Shown one piece after another: positions 8,449-17,892 of a stretch of DNA of 64,000 nt (positions are counted from its first letter, which is position 1; the number at the start of each line of letters is the position of its first letter). The stretch lies in assembly GCA_964353185.1 (NCBI GenBank), contig CAYGUV010000009.1, positions 1 through 64,000 of the forward strand, written 5' to 3'. The position numbers and the translations under genes are program-made. The notes under the pieces were generated by a model. That model was not told the DNA's origin. It made no database searches and saw only the letters and a list, made by a program, of their open reading frames with translations. The stretch is from GCA-2708415 sp964353185 (lineage in GTDB: Bacteria; Pseudomonadota; Alphaproteobacteria; Micavibrionales; Micavibrionaceae).

Positions 8449-8910
8449 ATGATGAGATTATTGATTTGTTTGACTTTATTAATGTTTATAAGCGCCCCTG
8501 TTATGGCGGCAAGTTGTTACAACCGCGCCGAAGCCGAAGCAGAGCAAGGCATACGCATCCATAGTGAATTAATGGTGATTGGCTTGAATTGCCAACATAT
8601 GACCCCGCGCGGATGGACGAATTTTTATTCGCAATATCGTGATATTACCAATCGCAACCAAGGGTTATTCAACGGTTATGAGAAAACTCTGTTAAGCCAT
8701 TACGGAGGTTCCGCCAAGAAGGTTCATACATTAAGAACCGGATTTGCCAATAAAATCTCAACCAATGCAGCAACCATGCGCCCCGACGTATTTTGTGCGA
8801 CATTTGCCCCGCGCATTCCCCAAGTGGCGCAAATGAGCCGTGAACAGATAAGGCAATGGGCAGCCAACGCAAGCGCGACAGAGCCACAAAGCAAGCCTGT
8901 TTGTCGTTAG
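8449..8910 (+). CDS. secreted protein of unknown function
   Basis: 153 residues with a clear Sec signal peptide (MMRLLICLTLLMFISAPVMA, cleavage likely after Ala20/21). The mature part has four Cys (SCYNRAEAEAEQGIRIHSE, LNCQHM, DVFCATF, KPVCR), which could form two disulfides in the periplasm. Similar small periplasmic proteins beginning with EAEAEQ-type helices occur in alphaproteobacteria as uncharacterised genes; I know no function. Two tandem ATGs; AAGG precedes by about 6 bases. 31 bases after the dehydrogenase, so possibly co-transcribed. Confidence 0.75.
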   Translation: MMRLLICLTLLMFISAPVMAASCYNRAEAEAEQGIRIHSELMVIGLNCQHMTPRGWTNFYSQYRDITNRNQGLFNGYEKTLLSHYGGSAKKVHTLRTGFANKISTNAATMRPDVFCATFAPRIPQVAQMSREQIRQWAANASATEPQSKPVCR

Positions 8911-9027
8911 TTAAGTATAAAATATATCCAGATAGGGATAAGGTCTAACCAATCCTTGGTACTTTCTGCGACTCAAAGGTAATATTATCAATAGTTTAGA
9001 TAATATATAGTTTCGGGGGGAAGCTGA

Positions 9028-10488
9028 ATGACGCAAGAAAATTTAATTACATCGGTGCCGGTGGATCAAAAAATTGATCAGGTTGTGAAGCCTATCGCAG
9101 ATTTTTTGGAAGGAATTATCTTTTATGCGGAGCCTTCAACAGGGTTTGATATTAAATTAATCTTGGTTTGGTTGGTTTCTGTCTCGCTCTTTCTCACTAT
9201 TTACTTTGGATTTATCAATTTTAAATATTTTAAGCATGCTATTGATTTGGTGCGGGGTAATTTTGATTCAAAAACCGATAAGGGCGAAATTAATCGTTTT
9301 CAAGCGCTCGCGACATCTTTGTCAGGTACGGTTGGGCTTGGGAATATTGCTGGGGTTGCTGTTGCGGTTTCCTTAGGTGGCCCAGGTGCAGTGTTTTGGA
9401 TGATGGTTATTGGATTGTTTGGTATGACAACCAAATTTGCCGAAGCGGCATTGGGGGTAAAATACCGTGTTTATCCCGATCCAAAGAATAAAGATCACGT
9501 TCTGGGTGGCCCTATGTATTACCTTAAGGCGGCGTTTGTTGCGCGCGATCAAAAGTTATTTGGAACATTTTTGGCGATTACATTCGCGATTTGTACGATT
9601 GGCGGTGCCTTTGGCGCGGGCAACATGTTTCAATCCAATCAAGCGTATCAACAGGTGGTGAATGTAACAGGCGGTGATGCCAGTTATTTTGCCGATAAGG
9701 GGTGGTTGTTTGGTATTATTTTAGCGTTCTTTGTCGGTGCCGTTATCATTGGAGGGTTGAAGTCTATCGCAGCGGTGGCATCAAAAATTGTTCCATTTAT
9801 GGGGATATTGTATTTATTTGCAGGCCTTGTTGTTATTGGAATAAACTACCAAAATATACCCTCTGGAATTGTAGAGATTTTCCGTCTCGCCTTAGCGCCT
9901 GAAGCTGGGTTTGGCGCAATTATTGGTGCTTTATTAGTGGGTGCACAGCGGGCAGCCTTTTCAAATGAGGCGGGTTTTGGCTCGGCGGCTATTGTACATG
10001 CCACGGCTAGAACAAAAGATCATGTGTCCCAAGGGTTTGTTGGGATGTTAGGCCCGTTTATTGATACGGTTGTTATTTGTATGGTGACGGCGTTGGTTAT
10101 TGTTATGTCGGGCGTTTACCAAGGTAGTGAAGGGATGGAAGGGGTTAGTTTAACCAGCCGCGCATTTGAAAGCGCTATTCCGTGGTTCCCATACGTGCTG
10201 GCGTTAACGGTATTATTATTTGCGTATTCCACCATGATTGCATGGTTTTATTATGGGCAAACGGCGCTAGTATATATTTTCAAAGAAAAGAAATTTGTTA
10301 TTGTTATTTATAAAATATTATTTTGCTTATCTATAATTGTTGGTTGTTCTGCGGCGCTTGGCAATATTATCCGTTTGTCGGATGCCATGATTTTTGCCAT
10401 GGCGATACCCAATATTATTGGTTTGTACGTTTTGGCGCCCGAACTTAAAAAAGATATTAGCAAATATATCCAAGCCCTTAAAAAGTAA
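9028..10488 (+). CDS. AGCS-family Na+:alanine/glycine symporter
   Basis: 486-aa inner-membrane carrier with about 10-11 helices. The AGCS signature region is SLSGTVGLGNIAGVAVAVSLGGPGAVFWM (shown here by its hallmark TVGLGNIAGVA at about residues 103-113), and further family stretches are GGPMYYL, FGAGNMFQSNQ and QRAAFSNEAGFGSAAI. Family members import alanine or glycine with Na+. A purine-rich site (GGGGGGAAG) precedes the ATG by about 5 bases. No neighbour points to a particular amino acid. Confidence 0.9.
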   Translation: MTQENLITSVPVDQKIDQVVKPIADFLEGIIFYAEPSTGFDIKLILVWLVSVSLFLTIYFGFINFKYFKHAIDLVRGNFDSKTDKGEINRFQALATSLSGTVGLGNIAGVAVAVSLGGPGAVFWMMVIGLFGMTTKFAEAALGVKYRVYPDPKNKDHVLGGPMYYLKAAFVARDQKLFGTFLAITFAICTIGGAFGAGNMFQSNQAYQQVVNVTGGDASYFADKGWLFGIILAFFVGAVIIGGLKSIAAVASKIVPFMGILYLFAGLVVIGINYQNIPSGIVEIFRLALAPEAGFGAIIGALLVGAQRAAFSNEAGFGSAAIVHATARTKDHVSQGFVGMLGPFIDTVVICMVTALVIVMSGVYQGSEGMEGVSLTSRAFESAIPWFPYVLALTVLLFAYSTMIAWFYYGQTALVYIFKEKKFVIVIYKILFCLSIIVGCSAALGNIIRLSDAMIFAMAIPNIIGLYVLAPELKKDISKYIQALKK

Positions 10489-10683
10489 TAATATTTCGTT
10501 TTCAAAGAAAATCGAATCATCTGTGGGTTTTTAGGCAAAATTTAAAATTGTCCCTTGCGCGGCATCGGCTAACCTGTTTTTTATAGTTTTCTCAATTAGA
10601 TCGAGTTGTCTATTCATTCAGTTGAATGCGAAGACGCTATTTATTTTTATAAAAACACGCCGTACTATGGGGATATAAATCAT

Positions 10684-13600
10684 ATGAGCGACTTTTCCGC
10701 GAAAAAAACATCCGTTAAATCAGAGACTGATAAAAAAGACACTATAGAAATATCAGGTAAAATTGATATGCCTACGCAAAAAAATCAGGATATGAAGGCG
10801 CAGTTAACGTCAAAAGAGGCGCGATCAAAAAAACTTGATGAAACACTAGCCAAATTAACGGCAAGTAAATCAACAAATATAAATGCCTCAAAAAAATCGG
10901 GCGTTTCCGATGAAGCATTAAAAACAGAAATAAACCAAAAAAAGGCATTTACGATCGAAAGTAAGAGCGGTTTAAAAAAATTACGAATTTCCTCACCAAT
11001 TGATGAGAACAGCGCGGCTGAAGAAGATAAAAGCCAAAATACATCTTTGGGTTTGATGCCTGAAATACGGGCGCAAAAACATGATGATAATTCAAAACCC
11101 TTTGTTTTACCTGAAGGTAATAGCAATGAGCTTTTTGAACAAAACCCTGTTGGGCGTTCAATAGGATATATGGTCGCAACAGCGGCAGGGTTATTTCTAA
11201 CCGCGGCTTGGTTTACCCTTTGCGGTAATTATATTTTTAATACAATGGGGTGGGGCAATTTACTTGCTCAACAACCGCATATTTTAGGCGGCTTTCTAGC
11301 GGGTATCTTGGCGCCTGTGGCGTTATTGTGGATGGTTATTGCGTTTATTCAACGGGGGTCAGATATAAATCGATATTCCCGTACGCTTCGCCGTGAAATG
11401 CACACAACATTATTTGCGAACAAAAATAACGCAGGCCTTTTTGAAAAAGACCTTGGTGCGTTAATGGGGCAGGCATCTGATTTTTCAAAAACATCAAAAA
11501 GTGTCCTTCATTCTATACAAAAAGCCCGCATGGGGTTGCGTCATGACATGAATAATTTTTCTGCATTGGCCAAAGAAATTGATGAGAAAAAGGCACTGTT
11601 TGATGGAGGTCAGTTTCAAGGTTTAAAGGGTTTTGAAGAAAAAATCTCAGGATTTATGGAGCGTGCAGACAAAATTGAAAATTTATTATCAAATGATGAT
11701 TTGAAGTTCAATAAAACGGCAGCGTTCATGGAGAATGTACAACAGCTTATTGAGCGTACAGAGAACATGGATGGCCGCGTTGAACAACGCATGCAAAACT
11801 TGAACAAGGTAATAACCAGTCTGGATCAGAAAATTGCGCTGATCGAACAATCAGAAAGTAAAGCCGCTGCCAAGTTAGAGGCCTTAAATAGCTCTAGTGC
11901 AGCGAGTGCTGATAATATTGGAAAGGCGGTTGGTGCGCTTGATGTAAGCATGAAATCAATTCAGGATGTTTCCGATAAGGTTAGCCGTGATATCCAATCT
12001 TTCGCAGATTCTACAATGTCGCAAAAGGAAACTTTAGAAGGTGTAAGCAGAAACCTTAATGAGCGTGTGGAGACATTAGAGTTAACATTAAAAGCCCCTG
12101 TTGAAAAAATGGAACGCGTTGTTGAGCAAGCCACAGCGCGCCATGATGAAATCGATCGTGTTCTTTCTTCGCGTATTGATGCGTTGAATGAGACAGCAGA
12201 AAAAGCAGTTGAGAAATCAAACATTATCCGCAGTAATTTGCGTGAAACTGTTCAAGATATGTCCGGATTTGTTGGCCGTATTGGCGGTTTCTCAAAATCT
12301 GCTTATGCGCAAATGCAAGACCAAGTGAATAGTTTTGAAAAATCGGTTACAGATACATTGGCGCGGGTTGAAAATGCTGGTGTTGTATTGAAATCTCAAA
12401 CATCCGAGCTTTCTAATGTTGTCAAATCCGCAGCGAATGATTTAGGGAAGTTGGAAGGCAATATTGCAGAACATCGTCAAAGTGTTAAAGCGGATACGAC
12501 AGAGTTGTTTGAAGACTTGAAAACTTATAATGACAATATCAAATCCCAAACAAGTGATTTGACAAATGCGGCAGATACGGCGCGCTCATCGATGGATGAG
12601 GTTACGAAAAGATTTGAGGCAACAAGCGAGACCATGATTCCGACATCTCAAAAAGTAATGGAGGAGATGAATTCAGCGAATGATCGATTTGAAGAAATTG
12701 CCAACTCATTTGCAAAGAAAACGCAAAGCAATCTTGAAAATATGAAGTCGATTAACGTGATCTTTGATAAAACGTTAGAAGATTTAAAATCAAGTGCTAC
12801 TGAAGCATCCATAATGCTTGAAAAATCAGGAAGTCGTCTTAACCAATATGTTGATACGATTGATCAAACAAGTGTTGCCGCGCGTTCCAAGATGGAAGAA
12901 ACAGGTCGTTTGATGAAGGACCAGACCGATTTAATTACAGTGAGCGCCGACCAAGCCGTCCTTAAGATTGAAAGCGTACAACAGTCGTTGAATGAACAGC
13001 ATAACGATTTATCATCACTTGTGAGTGAAGCAAAAACGCAAATTGAAGAAGCGGGTAAAGAGTTTGCGAAGCGTGTTGCAGATATTGAAGGATCTTCAGT
13101 GAAGGCTATCACGCAATTCACCAATGTGAATGAGAAAGCAAAAGGGCAGCAAGAATATCTCAAAGAGATGTCTGATGTGACGAACGAGCAAATTGCCCAA
13201 ATGGTGGAACGTTTCCAGAAACAAATCACTAGCCTGACATCAAATGCATCAAATGCTTTGAATGAGTTAAATCAATCAAGCGATGGATTTACGGAACGTA
13301 ATCGTAAGATGGAAAGCCAGATCCAAACGGCATTAATCTCATCTAAAAAACAAACAGCAGATATTGCAAAGCAGATGCGTGAAATGGTCGAAAATTCTGA
13401 GAAAACAACCAAGACTATCTCAGACTCTGTTAATAAGTTATCATTGAACATGGGTAGTTTAACCAAAGCAGCCAACGATATTTCAACAAAAGTTGAGAAT
13501 GCACGTAGTATATTAGAAACAGAGACTGAGCATATGGCTGATGTTTCGATTAAGGCGTCTCGTTTGGTTGAAGAAGCGGCTCAATCTTATCAGAAACAAT

Positions 13601-14073
13601 CTGCGATTTTATTCAAAGCGTCGGAAGAGGCGACAAATAATATTGATAAAATACGTGAAAAAGACTTTAAGGCGCAGCGCGATTCATTCCTAGGCAATGC
13701 GAAATACTTACTTGAAAGTCTTCATTCATTATCAGTTGATTTAACACGTTCTTTGGATGGTGGAATTCAAGAAAGAACATGGAAAGCGTATCAAGCGGGT
13801 GATGTTGCCGTCTTTACCCGTCAAATCATTGAAAATAAAGCCCAGCTTTCTGAGAAGAAATTGGCGGATAAATACGCAAAAGATAATGAATTCCGAACAT
13901 ACACAAACCGATTTATTCGTCAGTTTGAAGAGGTTTATCAAAACTCAATGACCAATGATTTTGGTGATCTATTGGCGGCGACCTTTGCGACCAGTGATGT
14001 TGGTAAGCTTTATGAGATTTTATGTACCATTGTTGCGCATAAGAATATTGTTCAAACAAAGCATGTTCGATGA
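10684..14073 (+). CDS. very long membrane-anchored coiled-coil protein
   Basis: 1129 residues from the ATG at 10684; an upstream in-frame TTG (10606) would add 26 residues but has no ribosome site. Layout: a low-complexity polar N-terminus (about 1-155), two adjacent membrane helices (about 160-185 and 200-225, GYMVATAAGLFLTAAW and LAGILAPVALLWMVIAF), then about 750 residues of almost unbroken heptad-rich coiled coil (Ser/Asp/Glu/Lys rich), and a compact C-terminal part of about 130 residues (LLESLHSLSVDLTRSLDG to the end). No catalytic motif. The plan, two N-terminal helices plus a long cytoplasmic or periplasmic coiled coil, recalls polar scaffold proteins such as Caulobacter TipN, but that is analogy, not demonstrated homology. 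Monocistronic. Confidence 0.8.
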   Translation: MSDFSAKKTSVKSETDKKDTIEISGKIDMPTQKNQDMKAQLTSKEARSKKLDETLAKLTASKSTNINASKKSGVSDEALKTEINQKKAFTIESKSGLKKLRISSPIDENSAAEEDKSQNTSLGLMPEIRAQKHDDNSKPFVLPEGNSNELFEQNPVGRSIGYMVATAAGLFLTAAWFTLCGNYIFNTMGWGNLLAQQPHILGGFLAGILAPVALLWMVIAFIQRGSDINRYSRTLRREMHTTLFANKNNAGLFEKDLGALMGQASDFSKTSKSVLHSIQKARMGLRHDMNNFSALAKEIDEKKALFDGGQFQGLKGFEEKISGFMERADKIENLLSNDDLKFNKTAAFMENVQQLIERTENMDGRVEQRMQNLNKVITSLDQKIALIEQSESKAAAKLEALNSSSAASADNIGKAVGALDVSMKSIQDVSDKVSRDIQSFADSTMSQKETLEGVSRNLNERVETLELTLKAPVEKMERVVEQATARHDEIDRVLSSRIDALNETAEKAVEKSNIIRSNLRETVQDMSGFVGRIGGFSKSAYAQMQDQVNSFEKSVTDTLARVENAGVVLKSQTSELSNVVKSAANDLGKLEGNIAEHRQSVKADTTELFEDLKTYNDNIKSQTSDLTNAADTARSSMDEVTKRFEATSETMIPTSQKVMEEMNSANDRFEEIANSFAKKTQSNLENMKSINVIFDKTLEDLKSSATEASIMLEKSGSRLNQYVDTIDQTSVAARSKMEETGRLMKDQTDLITVSADQAVLKIESVQQSLNEQHNDLSSLVSEAKTQIEEAGKEFAKRVADIEGSSVKAITQFTNVNEKAKGQQEYLKEMSDVTNEQIAQMVERFQKQITSLTSNASNALNELNQSSDGFTERNRKMESQIQTALISSKKQTADIAKQMREMVENSEKTTKTISDSVNKLSLNMGSLTKAANDISTKVENARSILETETEHMADVSIKASRLVEEAAQSYQKQSAILFKASEEATNNIDKIREKDFKAQRDSFLGNAKYLLESLHSLSVDLTRSLDGGIQERTWKAYQAGDVAVFTRQIIENKAQLSEKKLADKYAKDNEFRTYTNRFIRQFEEVYQNSMTNDFGDLLAATFATSDVGKLYEILCTIVAHKNIVQTKHVR

Positions 14074-14139
14074 TTTATTGAATTGACAGAATCATATTAA
14101 TTAAAGTATCTTTTCCAAATTAAATTTATAGGAAAAGAT

Positions 14140-14331
14140 ATGAATATTCAGGCGGTTTTTGCAACTTTTGCTTTATGCGGTTTGGCTGCTGTTTGCGGTT
14201 CAAATGATAGCGATTTTATTGCCCCTATAGTAGTTGGGGCAGGCGAGAGCACATTAAGTATATCCGGAGATAGAGTTAATAAAGGATTTCAAGAAGATAT
14301 TTTTGCCGTATATGCGTTTGGGCCAAAATAA
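14140..14331 (+). CDS. small exported or membrane-anchored protein, unknown
   Basis: 63 residues starting with a hydrophobic segment (MNIQAVFATFALCGLAAVCG) that could be a signal peptide or lipoprotein signal; the -1 Val before Cys19 is not a classical lipobox. An AGGA motif lies about 6-8 bases ahead of ATG, which favours translation. The rest is short and shows no domain. Could also be chance. No confident function. Confidence 0.4.
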   Translation: MNIQAVFATFALCGLAAVCGSNDSDFIAPIVVGAGESTLSISGDRVNKGFQEDIFAVYAFGPK

Positions 14332-14475
14332 ATCCCTGCACAGTCTTTATCATTATGCCAGTTGATTGATATGGCAAAGCAGGGCATAATCATTAGATAT
14401 TTTAAAAAGGCATAATCTTGACCTTCAAGAGCTTGCCTTTTATTTTGAGTGTTTTTAAGGGATTACAACGCCGCC

Positions 14476-15408
14476 ATGGCTAAAACAAAATTTTGCGCAG
14501 GTCTTTCTGACATTTCTGATAGTTATATGGGCTTAATCATTGATGATTGGGGTGTTCTTCATGATGGGGAGGACGCATTTCCACACACTGTTGAGTGCCT
14601 AAAAGAGCTTAAAGAGCGTAAAAAGCATATTATTATTCTTACCAATGACCGTAAACGTAAAGAAGAGAAAAAAGCCCAGTTAAAAAAAATGGGTATTGGT
14701 CCAAGTCTTTATCATGACATTGTCACGCCTTCGACGGTATTGCATGAAGGGTTTGAGGCGCGGGAAAAAGCGCCCTTTGATAAGTTGGGGCAAAAAGCAT
14801 ATGTCATTACCCGTCAAAACGACCTTACAATATTAGATGATACAAATGTTGAAGTGGTTGATGACATTGAAAAAGCCGATTTTATTTTATTATTGGGTAT
14901 GGATTACCCCATGAAGACATTAGAATTTTACGACAAAACCATTCGTCGCGCGGTTCAAAGACGATTAAAAGCGGTCTGTGCCAATCAAGATAGCACGGGA
15001 TTAATCGGAACAAATTTTTTGACGGGCCCAAGTTTATTGGCGCGCCGCTATGAAGATGCCGGCGGTATTGTCCATTATGTAGGAAAGCCACATAATTATA
15101 TTTTTAAATACTGCATAAATTTGTTTAAGGAAGTTGAAGTTTATCCTGCCCATACTGTTATGTTGGGTGATACAATGGAGCATGATATTTTAGGTGCCAA
15201 TAGTGTGGGTATTGATACTTGTTTGTTTAAATCAGGGCTTCATGCGGCGAACTTTATGCACTGCACCACTTTGAAAGAAGTTGATAATTCTCTTAAAAAC
15301 CTCATTATTAAGTATAATAACGTCATGCCAACTTACTTGGTTGACGAAATGCAATGGGGTAACGCGCTTCCAGATCGTAAGCATAAAAAGCGTAAACAAC
15401 CCGCCTGA
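14476..15408 (+). CDS. HAD-superfamily (IIA, TIGR01459-like) hydrolase
   Basis: 310-aa HAD-family protein. Motif I is LIIDDWGVLHDG (residues 20-31): the nucleophile Asp23 is present, but the usual second Asp two residues on is Trp25, a feature I recall for TIGR01459-type HAD-IIA proteins. Motif II is ILTND, and motif IV is MLGDTMEHDILGA, with the metal-binding Asp. The IIA cap domain lies between. Substrate unknown; relatives are annotated as sugar or nucleotide phosphatases. ATG at 14476 preferred; an in-frame GTG at 14449 lacks a ribosome site. Ahead of the msbA-type gene by 53 bases. Confidence 0.8.
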   Translation: MAKTKFCAGLSDISDSYMGLIIDDWGVLHDGEDAFPHTVECLKELKERKKHIIILTNDRKRKEEKKAQLKKMGIGPSLYHDIVTPSTVLHEGFEAREKAPFDKLGQKAYVITRQNDLTILDDTNVEVVDDIEKADFILLLGMDYPMKTLEFYDKTIRRAVQRRLKAVCANQDSTGLIGTNFLTGPSLLARRYEDAGGIVHYVGKPHNYIFKYCINLFKEVEVYPAHTVMLGDTMEHDILGANSVGIDTCLFKSGLHAANFMHCTTLKEVDNSLKNLIIKYNNVMPTYLVDEMQWGNALPDRKHKKRKQPA

Positions 15409-15461
15409 TGTAAAATCAAAAAATCCTAATGTTTTATATTTATTAGGAGAGATATGCTCAC

Positions 15462-17267
15462 ATGACACAAATTGAAAATGTAACGCCTATACCAGATGGT
15501 CAAGAACCTGAAGAAGTTGTTGTAAGCTCGCAGTCATCTATGGTGATGGTAAAGAGGCTTTTTAAAGATTATATCAGACATCACCTTGGTCTTTTATCAT
15601 TGGCGTTATTATTCATGATAATTGCGGCGGCTATGACGGCTGCGTTTGCAGGTATTATTGAGCCTATTATCGACCAAGTTTTAGTGGCAGGAAATACCAG
15701 CCGTGTTTGGGTTTTGGGTTTTTCCATCTTTCTTATTTTTGTTGTTCGTGGAATAGCGGGATATTTGGATACGGTTTTGATGAATAAGGTTGGGCAGTTA
15801 ATTGTTGCGCGCATCCAAAATGACATGTTTTCCCATTTTATGGATTTGGACCTTAAATTTTTTCATGAAAACCCCAGTGGGCAGCTTATCTCGCGTGTTA
15901 TTAATGATGTTAATGTCTTGCGAAATGCGGTTACCAATGGGCTGACCGGGTTTGGAAAAAATTTGGTCACGCTTATTTTATTGGTTGGTGTTATGTTTTA
16001 CCAAGATTGGGTTTTGGCCACCGCATCTTTTGTTATTTTTCCATTGGCGGCAATCTTTGTTGTTTGGATTGGCAAAAGACTTCGAAGTATGTCTGGCGAT
16101 ATTCAAGAAAGACAAGCTAATTTATCGGATAGATTATCGCAAATTTTTCAAGGTATTCGTCTTGTAAAGGCGTATGGCATGGAAGATCATGAGCGAGAGA
16201 TCGCGAGCAAAACAATTCACCGTGTAAGATCATTGGTCATGAAATCCATCCGAATTTCTAATCTTTCAACGCCCGTTAATGAAACACTTGTTGGCATGGT
16301 GGTCTTTGGGATTATCGTTTATGGCGGCTATAAAGTGGGAGCAGGGGAGTCAACTGCGGGTCAGTTATTATCCTTTATCACCGCCTTTTCATTGGCGTAT
16401 GAGCCGATGAAAAAACTGGCCAAGTTAAATAATACCATTCAAATGGGTTTAGGGGCTGCAGAACGTGTTTTCGACATGGTTGATAGAGAAGTTATGATTA
16501 AAGACAGTGTGAATGCCCGAGAAGTTGCCTTGAAAAAACCTACGATTACTTTTGAAAATATTCATTTTCGCTATGAAGATGATGATAAAAGGGCATTAAA
16601 AGATGTGTCTTTAAAGATACCTGGTGGAAAAGTTACGGCATTGGTTGGGCGTTCTGGAGGTGGGAAGACAACAGTTATGAACCTTATTCCGCGTTTCTTT
16701 GATGTGAAAGAAGGACGCATTCTTATTGATGATATTCCCATTCAAGAAATTACAAAGGCAAGTTTACGGTCTAATATTGCGCTTGTGTCACAAGACATTA
16801 CAATCTTTGATGATAGTGTGTGGGCAAATATTGGATATGGCAAGCAAGGGGCGTATCAAGATGAAATAATCAAAGCCGCAATTGCCGCAGAAGCCGACAG
16901 TTTTATTCGTAAATTGCCTAATGGATATGATACGCGCTTAGGCGAAGATGGTGTTAGCTTATCCGGTGGGCAAAGACAGCGTATTTCAATTGCGCGGGCA
17001 ATTTTAAGAGACGCTCCAATTTTATTATTAGATGAGGCAACGTCAGCCTTAGACAATGAGGCCGAACGAGCCATCCAAGAAACCTTATCTGAAATTCAAA
17101 AAGGGCGGACAACGATTATAATCGCGCATCGTCTATCGACGATTCAAAACGCTGACCAGATCATTGTTTTAGACAAGGGGCGCGTTGTTGAAATTGGAAA
17201 ACATGAAGAATTGCTTTCTAATGGGCAGGTATACAAGGCCATCTACGAAGCGGGAAACAGCCCTTAA
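15462..17267 (+). CDS. msbA: MsbA-type lipid A/lipid ABC transporter
   Basis: 601-aa half ABC exporter, working as a homodimer to flip lipid A core or other lipids across the inner membrane. An N-terminal six-helix domain (about 30-330) is fused to a nucleotide-binding domain with Walker A GRSGGGKT (396-403), signature LSGGQ (500-504), Walker B ILLLDEATSALD (520-531) and the H-loop AHRLST. The family match to MsbA is good but other lipid or peptide exporters of this type cannot be excluded. The AGGAG site is about 10 bases from ATG and lies in a small hairpin (see findings). Confidence 0.88.
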   Translation: MTQIENVTPIPDGQEPEEVVVSSQSSMVMVKRLFKDYIRHHLGLLSLALLFMIIAAAMTAAFAGIIEPIIDQVLVAGNTSRVWVLGFSIFLIFVVRGIAGYLDTVLMNKVGQLIVARIQNDMFSHFMDLDLKFFHENPSGQLISRVINDVNVLRNAVTNGLTGFGKNLVTLILLVGVMFYQDWVLATASFVIFPLAAIFVVWIGKRLRSMSGDIQERQANLSDRLSQIFQGIRLVKAYGMEDHEREIASKTIHRVRSLVMKSIRISNLSTPVNETLVGMVVFGIIVYGGYKVGAGESTAGQLLSFITAFSLAYEPMKKLAKLNNTIQMGLGAAERVFDMVDREVMIKDSVNAREVALKKPTITFENIHFRYEDDDKRALKDVSLKIPGGKVTALVGRSGGGKTTVMNLIPRFFDVKEGRILIDDIPIQEITKASLRSNIALVSQDITIFDDSVWANIGYGKQGAYQDEIIKAAIAAEADSFIRKLPNGYDTRLGEDGVSLSGGQRQRISIARAILRDAPILLLDEATSALDNEAERAIQETLSEIQKGRTTIIIAHRLSTIQNADQIIVLDKGRVVEIGKHEELLSNGQVYKAIYEAGNSP

Positions 17268-17305
17268 ATCGTTAATTTCTTAATAATTTTCGTTCGAAAA
17301 AATGC

Positions 17306-17333
17306 TTGCATGAATGATTCATGGGCGTATAGT
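17306..17333 (+). promoter_or_regulatory. sigma-70 type promoter candidate
   Basis: TTGCAT (17306-17311), 16-base spacer, TATAGT (17328-17333), about 40 bases ahead of the CBS-protein start. It would drive the CBS-NhaD-DUF192 group. Motif match only. Confidence 0.45.
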
Positions 17334-17371
17334 GCGGCAAAATTTTGAACTTTTTATGAAGGAGTTTTTCC

Positions 17372-17857
17372 ATGGCACCCTGTACAAATGCAATGATCAA
17401 AGAAACTATCACGTTAAAACCAGATGCCACCGTTAAAGAGGCAATGGATTTATTTTCCAAGCATAATATCCGTAATATTCCGGTTATTGATGATAAAGGT
17501 GATTTTGTTGGCATGTTTGGCTTAAAAGAAGTTTTAAGCAATGTATTGCCGATGGCTGCAAAGGTTGGCGAAGGACTGCCGACAATGGAATTTCTTCATG
17601 GTGGGGCGGCTGATGTCGCAAAAAAACTACGTAAAACACATACGCATCGCATAGGTGATGTTATGAACAAAAAAGCAGAAGCAATTGAAAGCGATTCAGC
17701 TACGTGGGAAGCATTACGTTTTATGGTTTTTCAAGGAAGTCCTGTTCCTGTTGTCGCGCCAGATTCGAAAAAGTTTGTTGGGTTGATATCACGTCAAACA
17801 TTGTTGGTTGAATTAGACCGAATTGCGGATGAAGAATTAGCTGATAAAGAAGCATAA
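17372..17857 (+). CDS. two-CBS-domain protein
   Basis: 161 residues made almost only of two CBS motifs: NIRNIPVIDDKGDFVGMFGLKEV (about 30-52) and the second near 100-150 (AIESDSATWEALRFMV, VAPDSKKFVGLISRQTLL). Such Bateman pairs sense adenine nucleotides. A strong GAAGGAG site precedes ATG. It is followed within 36 bases by a NhaD/ArsB-type permease, so a regulatory role on that transporter is a plausible inference. No enzyme domain is attached. Confidence 0.85.
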   Translation: MAPCTNAMIKETITLKPDATVKEAMDLFSKHNIRNIPVIDDKGDFVGMFGLKEVLSNVLPMAAKVGEGLPTMEFLHGGAADVAKKLRKTHTHRIGDVMNKKAEAIESDSATWEALRFMVFQGSPVPVVAPDSKKFVGLISRQTLLVELDRIADEELADKEA

Positions 17858-17892
17858 AGATAAATAAATAGAGTAAATGAGGAATTAGTAAA

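Noticed and set aside
14332..14392. Possible small RNA with CCCTGC/GCAGGG ends between two plus-strand genes
   Set aside because: The stem is short with a long loose loop and no terminator; it can arise by chance.
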